NCBI RefSeq assembly: GCF_020615385.1
Contig: NZ_JAJAVB010000022.1
Location: forward strand, 68,212-132,211
Reading direction: 5' to 3'
Source of the DNA: Jiella soli
GTDB lineage: Bacteria; Pseudomonadota; Alphaproteobacteria; Rhizobiales; Rhizobiaceae
DNA: 64,000 bases
Made by a program: the position numbers and the translations under genes. Under the pieces are notes generated by a model, which saw only the letters and a list, made by a program, of their open reading frames with translations, was not told the origin of the DNA and ran no database searches. Shown one piece after another: positions 37,823-46,196 of this stretch (its first letter is position 1; every line of letters starts with the position of its first letter).

Positions 37823-37888
37823 CCGGGCATTCGCCCTGTCCCCGCCGATGCCGAACCGACGAGACGCGCCCTTCCCCGGGCTCGCTCC

Positions 37889-38596
37889 TCAGAGGTGTTT
37901 CATGTCGTAGCGCTTCAGGAGGTCGACGATGAGGTCGCGCGCCTTGATCTTGTGGTTCTGCGCCATCTGCCGCGCCTGCATTGCGTCCCCCACCTTCAGC
38001 GCATCGATGATCAGACGGTGCTCCTCGATCGAATGGACCGGCTTCGGCCTGAGGTTCAGCGTCAGCCGGCGCGCCCGGTAGGACTGGTCGATATTGACCT
38101 TGGCAATCTTGCGAAGCCGGCCATTGCCCGAACTCTCGACGAGGAAGGCGTGGAAGCGGGCGTCGAGATCCGCCCAGCCGGTGAGGTCGTCGCGATCGAG
38201 CGCGCCCGCGAGTTCGGCGTTCAGCGCCTCCATGGAAGTCACGATCTCGTCGCGCCGGGCCGAGCTCATCTCGGCGACGAGGATGGCGGCCATGCCCTCG
38301 ACGGCGATGATGACGTCGTAGACTTCCTTCATATCGAACGGCGTCAGCGCGGAGATGACGACGCCGCGCTTCGGCTTCAACTGGACCATCCCCTCGCTTT
38401 CGAGGCGGATGATCGCCTGATGCACCGGGGTGCGGCTCATGCCGAGCCGCTGGGCCATTTCCAGTTCTGATCCTTGGAAGCCGGGCGGGAATATCCCGTC
38501 GCGGATCGCCTGCTTCATGGCGTCGTAGGCGGCCTCGACCAGGGAGGATTTGCGCTCGCCTCTTGCCTCGCCGAAGAGCGTGGCTGCTGTTGACAT
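37889..38596 (-). CDS. GntR regulator, FadR/FCD subfamily, of the tct-tartrate operon
   Basis: The 235-residue protein has a GntR winged helix (LVEAAYDAMKQAIRDGIFPPG, LEMAQRLGMSRTPVHQAIIRLESEGMVQLKPKRGVVIS) and an all-helical FCD ligand domain with metal-type residues (DLDARFHAFLVESSGN, SIEEHRLIIDALKVGD). FCD regulators commonly sense carboxylic acids. The gene is divergent from tctC, and a perfect 10-bp-arm inverted repeat lies between them. It is probably a repressor of both itself and the transporter operon, relieved by the imported acid. Confidence 0.88.
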   Translation of the reverse strand: MSTAATLFGEARGERKSSLVEAAYDAMKQAIRDGIFPPGFQGSELEMAQRLGMSRTPVHQAIIRLESEGMVQLKPKRGVVISALTPFDMKEVYDVIIAVEGMAAILVAEMSSARRDEIVTSMEALNAELAGALDRDDLTGWADLDARFHAFLVESSGNGRLRKIAKVNIDQSYRARRLTLNLRPKPVHSIEEHRLIIDALKVGDAMQARQMAQNHKIKARDLIVDLLKRYDMKHL

Positions 38597-38656
38597 CGGT
38601 TTCCGCCCTTTTTTTCGCCACGCTACAGGCTCGGCCAGCTGTCAACAAGTCCAAGC

Positions 38657-38678
38657 ATGCATGCAGCACTGCATGCAT
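38657..38678. promoter_or_regulatory. Perfect inverted repeat operator between gntR and tctC
   Basis: ATGCATGCAG (38657-38666) and CTGCATGCAT (38669-38678) are perfect arms around a 2-bp centre. The site is 61 bp upstream of the gntR start and 120 bp upstream of tctC. Length and symmetry suit a GntR dimer and make this the best operator candidate in the window. Confidence 0.65.
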
Positions 38679-38797
38679 CTTCGAACGCATGATTGACATT
38701 GCGGATTTCGTCGTGACAGATGCTGCGACCTGAATTCTGCACTTCCGCTTGGAGGAGCGGGCGGAATTTCGGCAAGGAGCATTCAAGGGAGGAAACG

Positions 38798-39754
38798 ATG
38801 AAGCTCGCCAAGACCCTCGCAGGCCTGATGCTGGCCGCGAGCTTTGTGGCCGGCCCCGCCGCCGCGCAGGACTATCCGTCGAAACCCGTCAACTACATCA
38901 TTCCGTTCAACGCAGGCGGCGAGTCCGACATCGCCGCGCGCCTGCAGCAGCCGGTGTGGGAGAAGTTGACCGGCCAGTCGCTGGTGATCCAGTACATGGC
39001 CGGTGCCGGTGGCGCCCAGGCTTGGTCGCAGCTCAACGGCATGGAAGGCGACGGCTACACGATCATGGGGACCAACCTGCCCCATATCGTCCTGCAGCCG
39101 ATGGCGCAGGACGTCGGCTACAAGACCGACGACATTTCCAACGTCTACTTCTTCCAGTACACGCCGGATGCGATCGTCGTTCCGAAGGACAGCCAGTTCA
39201 AGACGCTGCAGGACCTCATCGACTACGCCAAGCAGAATCCGGGCGTCGTCACCGTCTCCGGCTCCGGCACCAATTCGGCCAACGATGTCGCCCAGACGCG
39301 CTTCAACAACCTCGCAGGCGTCAACACGACCTACATCCCGTTCTCTGGCACCAGCCCGGCAACGGCCGCCGTTCTCGGCAGTCAGGTCATGGCCGGCTTC
39401 AGCTACACCACCGCGGCCATCGCCCAGGGCGACCAGATGCGGGTGCTTGCCGTCGCCGCCGACGAGCGCGTCCCGAGCTTCCCGGACGTGCCGACCTTCA
39501 AGGAGCTCGGCTACGACATGGTCGGCGGTGCCTATCGCGGCGTCGCCGTTCCCAAGTCGACGCCCGAGGACGTCAAGAAGCAGCTTTCCGACGTGCTCGA
39601 CAAGATCAATCACGACGAAGGCTTCATCAAGAAGATGGAAGACGGCGGCTTCGTGGTGATCAACGTGCCCTACGACAAGGTGCCGGACTTCATGGCCAAG
39701 CGCCAGGAAGAGTATCAGGCGGTCGCCGAGAAGATGGGCATCGCCAAGAAGTAG
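38798..39754 (+). CDS. tctC: TctC-type periplasmic solute-binding protein
   Basis: The 318-residue protein begins with a signal peptide (MKLAKTLAGLMLAASFVAGPAAAQ, cleavage near residue 23-24). It then shows the Bug/TctC family pattern: YPSKPVNYIIPFNAGGESDIAARLQQPVWEKLTGQSLVIQYMAGAGG, later VTVSGSGTNSANDVAQTRFNN and IPFSGTSPATAAVLGSQV. These proteins capture carboxylates for a TctAB permease. GGAGG lies 5 nt before the start. The substrate is not readable from sequence; tartrate or 3-sulfolactate are the context-based candidates. A hairpin after the stop separates it from tctA. Confidence 0.92.
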   Translation: MKLAKTLAGLMLAASFVAGPAAAQDYPSKPVNYIIPFNAGGESDIAARLQQPVWEKLTGQSLVIQYMAGAGGAQAWSQLNGMEGDGYTIMGTNLPHIVLQPMAQDVGYKTDDISNVYFFQYTPDAIVVPKDSQFKTLQDLIDYAKQNPGVVTVSGSGTNSANDVAQTRFNNLAGVNTTYIPFSGTSPATAAVLGSQVMAGFSYTTAAIAQGDQMRVLAVAADERVPSFPDVPTFKELGYDMVGGAYRGVAVPKSTPEDVKKQLSDVLDKINHDEGFIKKMEDGGFVVINVPYDKVPDFMAKRQEEYQAVAEKMGIAKK

Positions 39755-39772
39755 GCTCTCGGAGCCACGACC

Positions 39773-39797
39773 GGCGGAAGCGCATGGCGTTTCCGCC
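39773..39797 (+). terminator. Hairpin between tctC and tctA (attenuator candidate)
   Basis: GGCGGAAGCG (39773-39782) pairs with CGTTTCCGCC (39788-39797) through ten base pairs including one G-T wobble, with a 5-nt loop, followed by TCTCATTTCCC. A partial terminator or 3'-protecting stem here would let the binding protein be made in excess over the permease. Confidence 0.5.
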
Positions 39798-39836
39798 TCT
39801 CATTTCCCGCATCCCGACACATTCGAGGCGATGTGA

Positions 39837-41381
39837 ATGGACAAGCTCGTCTATCTCGCCGAGGCGCTGACGCCGCTCAACCTCGTCCTCGCCTTGGCGG
39901 GCGTCGCCGCGGGGATCGTGATCGGCGCCCTGCCCGGCCTGTCGGCGACCATGGCGGTCGCCGTTCTCGTGCCCTTCACCTTCACCATGGACCCGGCCTC
40001 CGGTCTGATCGTGCTCGGCGCGATCTATACTGGCGCCATCTATGGCGGCTCCTATTCGGCGATCCTCGTCAACACGCCCGGAACGCCGTCGGCGATTGCC
40101 ACCACATTCGACGGCTTCCCAATGGCCAAGCGCGGCGACGGCGCGCTCGCCGTCACGCTGTCGACCATCGCCTCGGTCACCGGCGGCCTCGTCGGCGCTT
40201 TGATGCTGATGTTCCTCGCGCCGCCGCTCGCCCGCGTCGCGCTTGCCTTCGGGCCGCCGGAATATTTCTGGCTTGCGGTCTTCGGGCTGACGCTGATCTC
40301 GGCGCTGTCGGTCGGCAATCTCGTGAAGGGCCTGATCGGCGCCTGCTTCGGCCTGCTCCTGTCGATGGTCGGGGTCGCGGTAATCGGCGCCGACGTGCGC
40401 TTCACCTTCGGCAGCCACGCCCTTCTCGGCGGCATCGACATCGTCGCCGGGCTGATCGGCCTCTACTGCATTCCCGTCCTGATCGACCTCGTCGCCACCA
40501 AGGACCCGCATCTCCGGGTGGAAGGCGCCCAGACCGGATTCCGGCTGAAGGAAGCCTTCGGCATCGTGATGAAGGACAAGCTCAACCTCATCCGCTCCTC
40601 GATCATCGGCACGCTGGTCGGCATCCTGCCCGGCGCCGGCGGCTCGGTCGCCAGCCTCGTCTCCTATTCGGAGGCACGGCGCTCCTCAAAGCATCCCGAA
40701 CGCTTCGGCACCGGCGAGCCGGCCGGCATCATCGCGACGGAATCGGCCAACAACGGCACGGTCGGCGGCGGCTTCATCCCGACGCTCGTCCTCGGCATTC
40801 CCGGCACGCCGCCCGACGCCGTCATCCTCGGCGCGCTTCTCGTCCAGGGCATCAAGATCGGGCCGGCCCTGTTCACGGCGCAGAGCCAGATCGTCTACAC
40901 CTTCATCTTCGGCCTGATCATCGGCACCTTGATCATGCTGCCCGTCGGCCTCCTCGTCGGCCGCTACGCCTATAAGAGCATCATTGCCATTCCGAAGGCG
41001 GCGCTGGTCCCGACCATCGCCTTCATGACGGTGATCGGCTCCTTCGCGATCCACAACAACCTCAACGACAGCGCGGTCATGGTCGGCCTCGGCGTCATCG
41101 GCTGGCTGCTCAACCGCGCCGGCTTCGCGCCCTCGCCCATCGTGCTCGGCCTCGTCCTCGGCCAGATCGCCGAGCAGGGCTACGTCCAGAGCTATCTGAT
41201 CGGCAACGCCCAGCAGAACGTCCTCGGCATGTTCTTCGGCCGGCCGATCTCGCTGGTCATCGTCCTCTTCGCCGCGCTGACCCTGTTCTACCCCTATGTC
41301 GCGAAGGCGATCGGCGCCGCGAGAGCCCGCAGATCCCGGACCGACATGATCGTGGAGAGCCGCGATGGCACGAAACACTGA
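39837..41381 (+). CDS. tctA: TctA, large permease subunit of the tripartite tricarboxylate transporter
   Basis: The 514-residue membrane protein has about 11-12 helices and the TctA signatures: GIVIGALPGLSATMAVAVLVPFTF, GAIYGGSYSAILVNTPGTPSAIATTFDGFPMAKRG in the first half, and the repeat-related GILPGAGGSVASLVSYSEARRSSKHPERFGTGEPAGIIATESANNG in the second. It is the sodium- or proton-coupled permease. It begins 83 bp after tctC and overlaps tctB by 17 bp. The order C-A-B differs from the common C-B-A. Confidence 0.94.
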   Translation: MDKLVYLAEALTPLNLVLALAGVAAGIVIGALPGLSATMAVAVLVPFTFTMDPASGLIVLGAIYTGAIYGGSYSAILVNTPGTPSAIATTFDGFPMAKRGDGALAVTLSTIASVTGGLVGALMLMFLAPPLARVALAFGPPEYFWLAVFGLTLISALSVGNLVKGLIGACFGLLLSMVGVAVIGADVRFTFGSHALLGGIDIVAGLIGLYCIPVLIDLVATKDPHLRVEGAQTGFRLKEAFGIVMKDKLNLIRSSIIGTLVGILPGAGGSVASLVSYSEARRSSKHPERFGTGEPAGIIATESANNGTVGGGFIPTLVLGIPGTPPDAVILGALLVQGIKIGPALFTAQSQIVYTFIFGLIIGTLIMLPVGLLVGRYAYKSIIAIPKAALVPTIAFMTVIGSFAIHNNLNDSAVMVGLGVIGWLLNRAGFAPSPIVLGLVLGQIAEQGYVQSYLIGNAQQNVLGMFFGRPISLVIVLFAALTLFYPYVAKAIGAARARRSRTDMIVESRDGTKH

Positions 41382-41871
41382 CGCATCCGCCGGCCGGCGC
41401 GGGCTCCACGACCCCGCCGGCACCGCCGTCGCGGTCCTGTTCATCGCACTCGGCGTCCTCCTGATCACCCAGACCGGGCGGATGACGCCGATGGGTTCGG
41501 TCTTTCCGATCACAATCTCGGTCGCGATGATCGTGCTGTCGGCGGTGCTCGTCCTGCGCAACGTCATCATCGGCTTCCGCGGAACCGAGGCCGCGAAGGA
41601 GGACGACGGCGCCGCCGAACGCGGTTCGATGGCGAGGCGGATCCTCTTCCTTGTCGTCATGGCCGCCTGGGTCGCGCTGATCCCTTTCCTCGGCTTCTTC
41701 GTCGCCAGCCTCCTCGCCTTCTTCGCGATCATGGCGATCGCCACCCATGAGCGGGTGACGATGCGCGAACTCGCCATCCTTACCGCCGTCGGCGTCGCGA
41801 TCCTCCTCGCCTTCTATCTCCTGATGGCGAACGTCCTGCTGATCCCGATGCCGCGCGGCCTGTTCTTCTGA
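41365..41871 (+). CDS. tctB: TctB, small permease subunit
   Basis: The 168-residue protein has four membrane helices, in pairs: TAVAVLFIALGVLLITQTG, VFPITISVAMIVLSAVLVL, ILFLVVMAAWVALIPFLGFFVASLLAFFAIMAI and ILTAVGVAILLAFYLLM. This fits TctB, which is poorly conserved in sequence but constant in topology. It overlaps the end of tctA by 17 bp, so translation is probably coupled. The dehydrogenase gene follows 50 bp later. Confidence 0.88.
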   Translation: MARNTDASAGRRGLHDPAGTAVAVLFIALGVLLITQTGRMTPMGSVFPITISVAMIVLSAVLVLRNVIIGFRGTEAAKEDDGAAERGSMARRILFLVVMAAWVALIPFLGFFVASLLAFFAIMAIATHERVTMRELAILTAVGVAILLAFYLLMANVLLIPMPRGLFF

Positions 41872-41921
41872 GGCGCTTTCGCGCCCGCCGCGCCGGCTTA
41901 CCCCCTATGGAGACAATAATC

Positions 41922-42995
41922 ATGCCCATTACCAACGCCCTGAAAATCGCGACCATCCCGGGCGACGGCATCGGCAAGGAGGTCGTGCCGGAAGGCATGC
42001 GGGTGCTCGAGGCGGTCGGGCGCAAGTTCGACATCGCCTTCCAGTTCGACGAGGTCGACTGGAGCTGCGAGACCTACAAGAAGACCGGCCGGATGATGCC
42101 CGAGGACGGGCTGGAGCGCTTCAAGAAGCACGACGCGGTCTTCCTCGGCGCCGTCGGCTGGCCGGACGTGCCGGACCACATCTCGCTCTGGGGCCTCCTG
42201 ATCCCGATCCGCCGCAACTTCCATCAATACGTCAATCTGAGGCCCTGCCGGCTCTTGAAGGGCACGACCAGCCCGCTGGCGAACCGGGGGCCGGAGGACA
42301 TCGACTTCTACGTCGTGCGCGAGAATGTGGAGGGCGAATATTCCGAGGCCGGCGGCCGGCTCTATCGCGGCATGGAAGACGAGATGGCCATCCAGGAGGC
42401 GATCTTCACGCGGCGCGGCGTCGACCGGATCCTGCGCTACGCCTTCGAACTCGCCCAGACGCGCGCAAAGAAGCATGTGACCTCGGCGACGAAGTCGAAC
42501 GGCATCGTCCATACCATGCCGTTCTGGGACGAGCGCTTCAAGGCGATGAAGGCGGACTATCCGGACATTCGGACGGACCAGTACCACATCGACATCCTGT
42601 GCGCGCATTTCGTCCAGCATCCGGACTGGTTCGACGTCGTCGTCGGCTCCAACCTCTTCGGCGACATCCTCTCCGATCTCGGCCCCGCCGTCGCCGGCTC
42701 GATCGGCATCGCGCCGTCTGCGAACATCAATCCGGAGGGCGATTTCCCCTCGATGTTCGAGCCGGTCCACGGCTCGGCCCCGGACATCGCCGGACAGGGG
42801 ATCGCCAATCCGATCGGCCAGATCTGGTCGGCTGCGATGATGCTCGACCATCTCGGACACCCCAAGGCCGCCCAGGCGGTGATCGAGGCGATCGAGACGG
42901 TGATCGCCGACCCCGCATCGCGGACCAGGGACATGGGCGGCAAGGCGAACACGGCCGAATGCGGCGAAGCGATCGCGAGCGTGATTGCGGGCTAG
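41922..42995 (+). CDS. Tartrate dehydrogenase / D-malate dehydrogenase (TtuC/DmlA type)
   Basis: The 357-residue protein is a beta-decarboxylating dehydrogenase of the isopropylmalate dehydrogenase family: ATIPGDGIGKEVVPEGMRVLEA, DAVFLGAVGWPDVPDHISLWGLLIPIRRNFHQYVNLRP, NVEGEYSEAGG and NLFGDILSDLGPAVAGSIGIAPSANI. The DHISLWGLLIPIRR stretch separates tartrate/D-malate dehydrogenases from LeuB. Products would be oxaloglycolate from tartrate or pyruvate from D-malate, using NAD+ and a divalent metal. The ATG at 41922 has GGAG 9 nt upstream; an ATG five codons earlier does not. It is co-directional with tctCAB and the D-tartrate dehydratase gene. Confidence 0.88.
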   Translation: MPITNALKIATIPGDGIGKEVVPEGMRVLEAVGRKFDIAFQFDEVDWSCETYKKTGRMMPEDGLERFKKHDAVFLGAVGWPDVPDHISLWGLLIPIRRNFHQYVNLRPCRLLKGTTSPLANRGPEDIDFYVVRENVEGEYSEAGGRLYRGMEDEMAIQEAIFTRRGVDRILRYAFELAQTRAKKHVTSATKSNGIVHTMPFWDERFKAMKADYPDIRTDQYHIDILCAHFVQHPDWFDVVVGSNLFGDILSDLGPAVAGSIGIAPSANINPEGDFPSMFEPVHGSAPDIAGQGIANPIGQIWSAAMMLDHLGHPKAAQAVIEAIETVIADPASRTRDMGGKANTAECGEAIASVIAG

Positions 42996-43030
42996 GACAT
43001 GGCGTCTACTGCCCGGCCGTTGGTGCGAGG

Positions 43031-43207
43031 CACCCCCCTCTGCCCTGCCGGGCATCTCCCCCACAAGGGGGGAGATCAGCGGTTCGATGGGCTGCACCTC
43101 TCCTGAAACGCGATGCAGAAGCGGGACGGTTGCGAGAAGCCGAGGCGTTGCTGCCGGGATGATCTCCCCCCTTGTGGGGGAGATGGGCGGCAGCCCAGAG
43201 GGGGGTG
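43031..43207. repeat. RIME-like intergenic repeat, copy 1
   Basis: This 177-bp element starts CACCCCCCTCTG and ends CAGAGGGGGGTG. Its arms contain CATCTCCCCCACAAGG and its complement, so each end pairs with the other over roughly 40 bp. A second copy lies at 47218-47394. The 11-mer AGCCGAGGCGT (43138-43148) recurs there as its reverse complement, suggesting opposite orientation. It fills the junction between the dehydrogenase and D-tartrate dehydratase genes. Such palindromic elements are common in Rhizobiales and are not self-mobile. Confidence 0.8.
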
Positions 43208-43260
43208 CGCCAGGCGCGACCTTGAAGAAAAGTCGTCCGAAGGCACGAAGGATCAATCCA

Positions 43261-44430
43261 ATGCGCATCACCGACATCCGCGAGAAGACCGTGTCGATCG
43301 CGAGCCCGATCGCCAACGCCTTCATCGACTTCTCCAAGATGACCTGCTCGGTGGTCGCCGTGGTCACCGATCAGGTCCACGACGGCAAGCCGGTCATCGG
43401 CTTCGGCTTCAACTCCAACGGCCGCTACGGCCAGGGCTCGCTGATGCGCGAGCGCTTCATTCCGCGGCTGATGGAGGCGGATCCGGACACGCTGGTCGAC
43501 CGGGACAACGCCAATCTCGACCCGTTCGCCATCTGGCGGACCATGATGACCAACGAGAAGCCGGGCGGCCACGGCGAGCGGTCCGTCGCCGTCGGCACGA
43601 TCGACATGGCGGTCTGGGACGCCGTCGCGAAGATCGCGGGAACGCCGCTCTACCGGCTCCTCGCCGACCGCTACCGGAACGGCGTCGTAGACGACAGCGT
43701 CTGGGTCTATGCCGCCGGCGGCTACTATCATCCGGGCAAGGAGATCGAGGGCCTCAAGGACGAGTTCAAATCCTATCTCGACCGCGGCTACACGGTCTGC
43801 AAGATGAAGATCGGCCTCGTGCCGCTCGCCGACGACCTGAAGCGGATCGAAGCGGCGCTGGACGTGGTCGGCGGCGGCCAGAACCTCTGCGTCGATGCCA
43901 ACGGCCGGTTCGACCTTGAGACCGCGCTCGCCTATGCCAAGGCGCTCGAGCCGTATGATCTCTACTGGTACGAGGAGGCGGGCGACCCGCTCGACTATGC
44001 GCTCCAGGCCGAGCTCTCGCGGAACTATTCCGGCCGCATGGCGACCGGCGAGAACCTCTTCTCGATGCAGGACGCCCGCAATTTGATCCGCCATGGCGGC
44101 ATGAACAGAGACCAGGACGTCGTGCAGTTCGACTGCGCCCTCTCCTACGGCCTTGTCGAATACATGCGGACTCTCGACATGATGGCCGAGAACGGCTGGT
44201 CGTCCCGCCGCGTCGTGCCGCATGGCGGCCACCAGATGTCGCTCAACATCGCCGCCGGGCTCCATCTCGGCGGCAATGAATCCTATCCGGACGTCTTCCA
44301 ACCCTTCGGCGGCTTCGCCGACACGGTGGAAGTGAAGGACAGCCGTGTCGGCCTGCCGGACGTGCCGGGCGTCGGGTTCGAGGCAAAGTCGGCGCTGTAC
44401 GCGCTGCTGAAGCGGGAGCTGGTGGATTAG
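43261..44430 (+). CDS. tarD: D-tartrate dehydratase (enolase superfamily)
   Basis: The 389-residue protein carries every catalytic residue of the D-tartrate dehydratase characterised in Bradyrhizobium: the KxK motif K181-M-K183, metal ligands D212 (VDANGRFD), E238 (YWYEEAGDP) and E264 (ATGENLF), and the catalytic His321 (VPHGGHQMSLN). By my recall each is offset by exactly one from the Bradyrhizobium numbering, and the lengths agree. The enzyme removes water from D-tartrate to give oxaloacetate. The ATG at 43261 has AAGGA upstream. It follows RIME copy 1, so its co-transcription with the upstream genes could be modulated by that element. Confidence 0.92.
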   Translation: MRITDIREKTVSIASPIANAFIDFSKMTCSVVAVVTDQVHDGKPVIGFGFNSNGRYGQGSLMRERFIPRLMEADPDTLVDRDNANLDPFAIWRTMMTNEKPGGHGERSVAVGTIDMAVWDAVAKIAGTPLYRLLADRYRNGVVDDSVWVYAAGGYYHPGKEIEGLKDEFKSYLDRGYTVCKMKIGLVPLADDLKRIEAALDVVGGGQNLCVDANGRFDLETALAYAKALEPYDLYWYEEAGDPLDYALQAELSRNYSGRMATGENLFSMQDARNLIRHGGMNRDQDVVQFDCALSYGLVEYMRTLDMMAENGWSSRRVVPHGGHQMSLNIAAGLHLGGNESYPDVFQPFGGFADTVEVKDSRVGLPDVPGVGFEAKSALYALLKRELVD

Positions 44431-44461
44431 GCCGAGGTTGATCGACTCAGCGCTCCGGCTG

Positions 44462-44472
44462 TCTGAAACAGA
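44462..44472. repeat. TCTGAAACAGA motif downstream of the 2H gene
   Basis: The 11-mer TCTGAAACAGA, itself nearly symmetric (TCTG-AAA-CAGA), recurs in both arms of the inverted repeat at 45067-45099. The two sites bracket the low-G+C gene 44517-45032. Confidence 0.4.
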
Positions 44473-44516
44473 ATACAATGAAAGTGTTTCAACTAGCGAA
44501 TCCGAAGGGCGCCCAT

Positions 44517-45032
44517 TCAATCAAGCCGCTGCCGCCTGATCGATCTTATAGGCGGCCATTCCAAAGCTTCAGCCTCATCGAAGGTAATTTCGATTGGCTC
44601 GATTGGCTCATTCGCAAGTGCTTCAGCTTCGGTTTGTCTGCTCCTCGGAATCGAAGCCGCCAAGGTACAATGTGGGAGCCATGTTCCTTCGCAATAGTGA
44701 GGATCGCAGCGATCGTCACCGACCATTGCCTGCACTTTTGCGTGGACTTCCAGCAGACGGGAATCTGGGCAAGGAGCCAGCCAAAGCACGGACACATCAC
44801 CTTTGAATATCCGCATATGGTGGAATTTCAGAGAAAACGCCCGAACCCCATGAAACGCATGAAGGGCTTCTTCTAGACGCTTTTGATCGACGTCGTCATA
44901 GCGGACGAGGGTCAGATGAGGTGGATATCCTAACGTTGCGACGGATGGCTCAATTTCTAGCTCTGAAGCGCGCTCTACCGTTCGCCAAAAAGCAGGCGCC
45001 GCCTCGGATGATCGGATCGTGATTCCTCGCAT
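44517..45032 (-). CDS. 2H phosphoesterase / 2'-5' RNA ligase-like protein
   Basis: The 171-residue protein has the two HxTx-type motifs of the 2H phosphoesterase superfamily: PHLTLVRYDD near residue 37 and PHCTLAASIP near residue 118. Such proteins include ThpR-type 2',3'-cyclic phosphodiesterases acting on RNA ends or cyclic nucleotides. The start at 45032 (MRGITIRSSEAAPAF) is the first plausible one. The gene is visibly lower in G+C than its neighbours and is bracketed by TCTGAAACAGA motifs. It sits where two catabolic operons converge. Acquisition by transfer is likely. There is no obvious link to tartrate or sulfolactate. Confidence 0.75.
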   Translation of the reverse strand: MRGITIRSSEAAPAFWRTVERASELEIEPSVATLGYPPHLTLVRYDDVDQKRLEEALHAFHGVRAFSLKFHHMRIFKGDVSVLWLAPCPDSRLLEVHAKVQAMVGDDRCDPHYCEGTWLPHCTLAASIPRSRQTEAEALANEPIEPIEITFDEAEALEWPPIRSIRRQRLD

Positions 45033-45066
45033 GAAGAGATAGTTCGATATTTCATCACGATGATCA

Positions 45067-45099
45067 ATCTGAAACAGACTTGGCAAATCTGTTTCAGAT
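45067..45099. repeat. Perfect 12-bp inverted repeat upstream of the 2H gene
   Basis: ATCTGAAACAGA (45067-45078) and TCTGTTTCAGAT (45088-45099) flank a 9-nt loop. The repeat is 35 bp upstream of the 2H phosphoesterase start, so it could be an operator or a 5' RNA hairpin. The core 11-mer also occurs at 44462-44472 beyond the gene's other end. Confidence 0.5.
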
Positions 45100-45200
45100 C
45101 CAGGGCCACCAGCCCGCAAATTGCGATCTTCCGAAGGAGCCGCCGATCGTGCCTCAGTTCCGGCAACTGATCCGATTGCCCCGCTCCCAGACTTCCGCGA

Positions 45201-46196
45201 TCACACCGCCTGGATCGTCGCCATCACGTCGTCCTCGATCGCGATGCCCTCCGCCGCCGCCTGGCGGCGGCCCTCCTGGCCGCGGCGGCCGGGGATGCGG
45301 GTCTCGGGCTCGGAGGCGATCTCGGCGGCGAGCGCGCCGAAGCGCTGAAGGACGCCGTCGCCGCCCATCGCCTTGGGATCGATGACCATCAGGAACTGGC
45401 CGAGCGCCGGCGGGGGGCCCTTGTCGTCGAAGAGCGAGGAGGCCTCGTAGGCGTAGTTCGCCCCGGTCATGCCGGCCGCGAGCATTTCGACCATCAGCGC
45501 CAGTGCGGCGCCCTTGGCGTCGCCGGCGGGGACCATCGTCCCGGCGAGAGCGGCATCGGCGTCGGTGGTCGGATTGCCGTTCTTGTCGAGCGCCCAGCCC
45601 TCCGGGATCGCAGTGCCCTTCTGCTTGGCGGCCATCACCTTGCCGCGGGCGACCTTCGACAGCGACAGATCGATCACGATCGGATCTTCGCCCGGCAGCG
45701 GCGCGGCAAAGGCGATCGGATTGGTGCCGAAGAGCGGCTTGGTGCCGCCCCAGGCCGCCATCGCGCCCGGCGCATTCGCCATCATGATCGCGACGAGACC
45801 GGCCGAGGCGAAGCGCTCCACGGTCAACGCCAGGACGCCGGCGTGGTGGGAATTGCGGATCGCCGCCGCGGCAATGCCCGTCTCCGCGACCATCCGCGGC
45901 AGCTGCTCGACGGCGAGATCGAAGGCGGGAAAGGCGAAGCCGTTCTTCGCGTCGATCCTGAGAACGCCCGACCGGATCCGCTCCGACAGCGGGCTCGCCG
46001 TGCCGGCGACCTTGCCGACCTTGGCCTGCGCGCTGTAGGCGGCGACGCGCCTGAGGCCATGGCCGCCCTGCCCGCAGGCTTCCGCGGCGACGAGGGCGCG
46101 GGCGACCGAGGCCGCCTGCGCCTCGCCGACATTCGCGCGCTGCATGGCCTCGGCGACGAGGCCTTCCGCCTCGGCGATCGAAAGGGTCGTGGTCAC
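45201..46196 (-). CDS. comC: Ldh-family dehydrogenase, likely (R)-sulfolactate dehydrogenase
   Basis: The 331-residue protein belongs to the malate/L-lactate dehydrogenase (Ldh_2) family, with AEACGQGGHGLRRVAAY, the catalytic NSHHAGVLAL histidine pair, GGTKPLFGTNPIAFAAP and IDLSLSKVARGKV. ComC of this family interconverts 3-sulfopyruvate and (R)-3-sulfolactate. Coupled to the SlcC-type gene (GTGA overlap, GTG start), it would complete the racemase pair described in Chromohalobacter: SlcC oxidises (S)-sulfolactate to sulfopyruvate, and ComC reduces it to the (R)-form cleaved by SuyAB. Family alone would also allow ureidoglycolate or malate as substrate. It is last in the suy operon. Confidence 0.78.
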   Translation of the reverse strand: MTTTLSIAEAEGLVAEAMQRANVGEAQAASVARALVAAEACGQGGHGLRRVAAYSAQAKVGKVAGTASPLSERIRSGVLRIDAKNGFAFPAFDLAVEQLPRMVAETGIAAAAIRNSHHAGVLALTVERFASAGLVAIMMANAPGAMAAWGGTKPLFGTNPIAFAAPLPGEDPIVIDLSLSKVARGKVMAAKQKGTAIPEGWALDKNGNPTTDADAALAGTMVPAGDAKGAALALMVEMLAAGMTGANYAYEASSLFDDKGPPPALGQFLMVIDPKAMGGDGVLQRFGALAAEIASEPETRIPGRRGQEGRRQAAAEGIAIEDDVMATIQAV

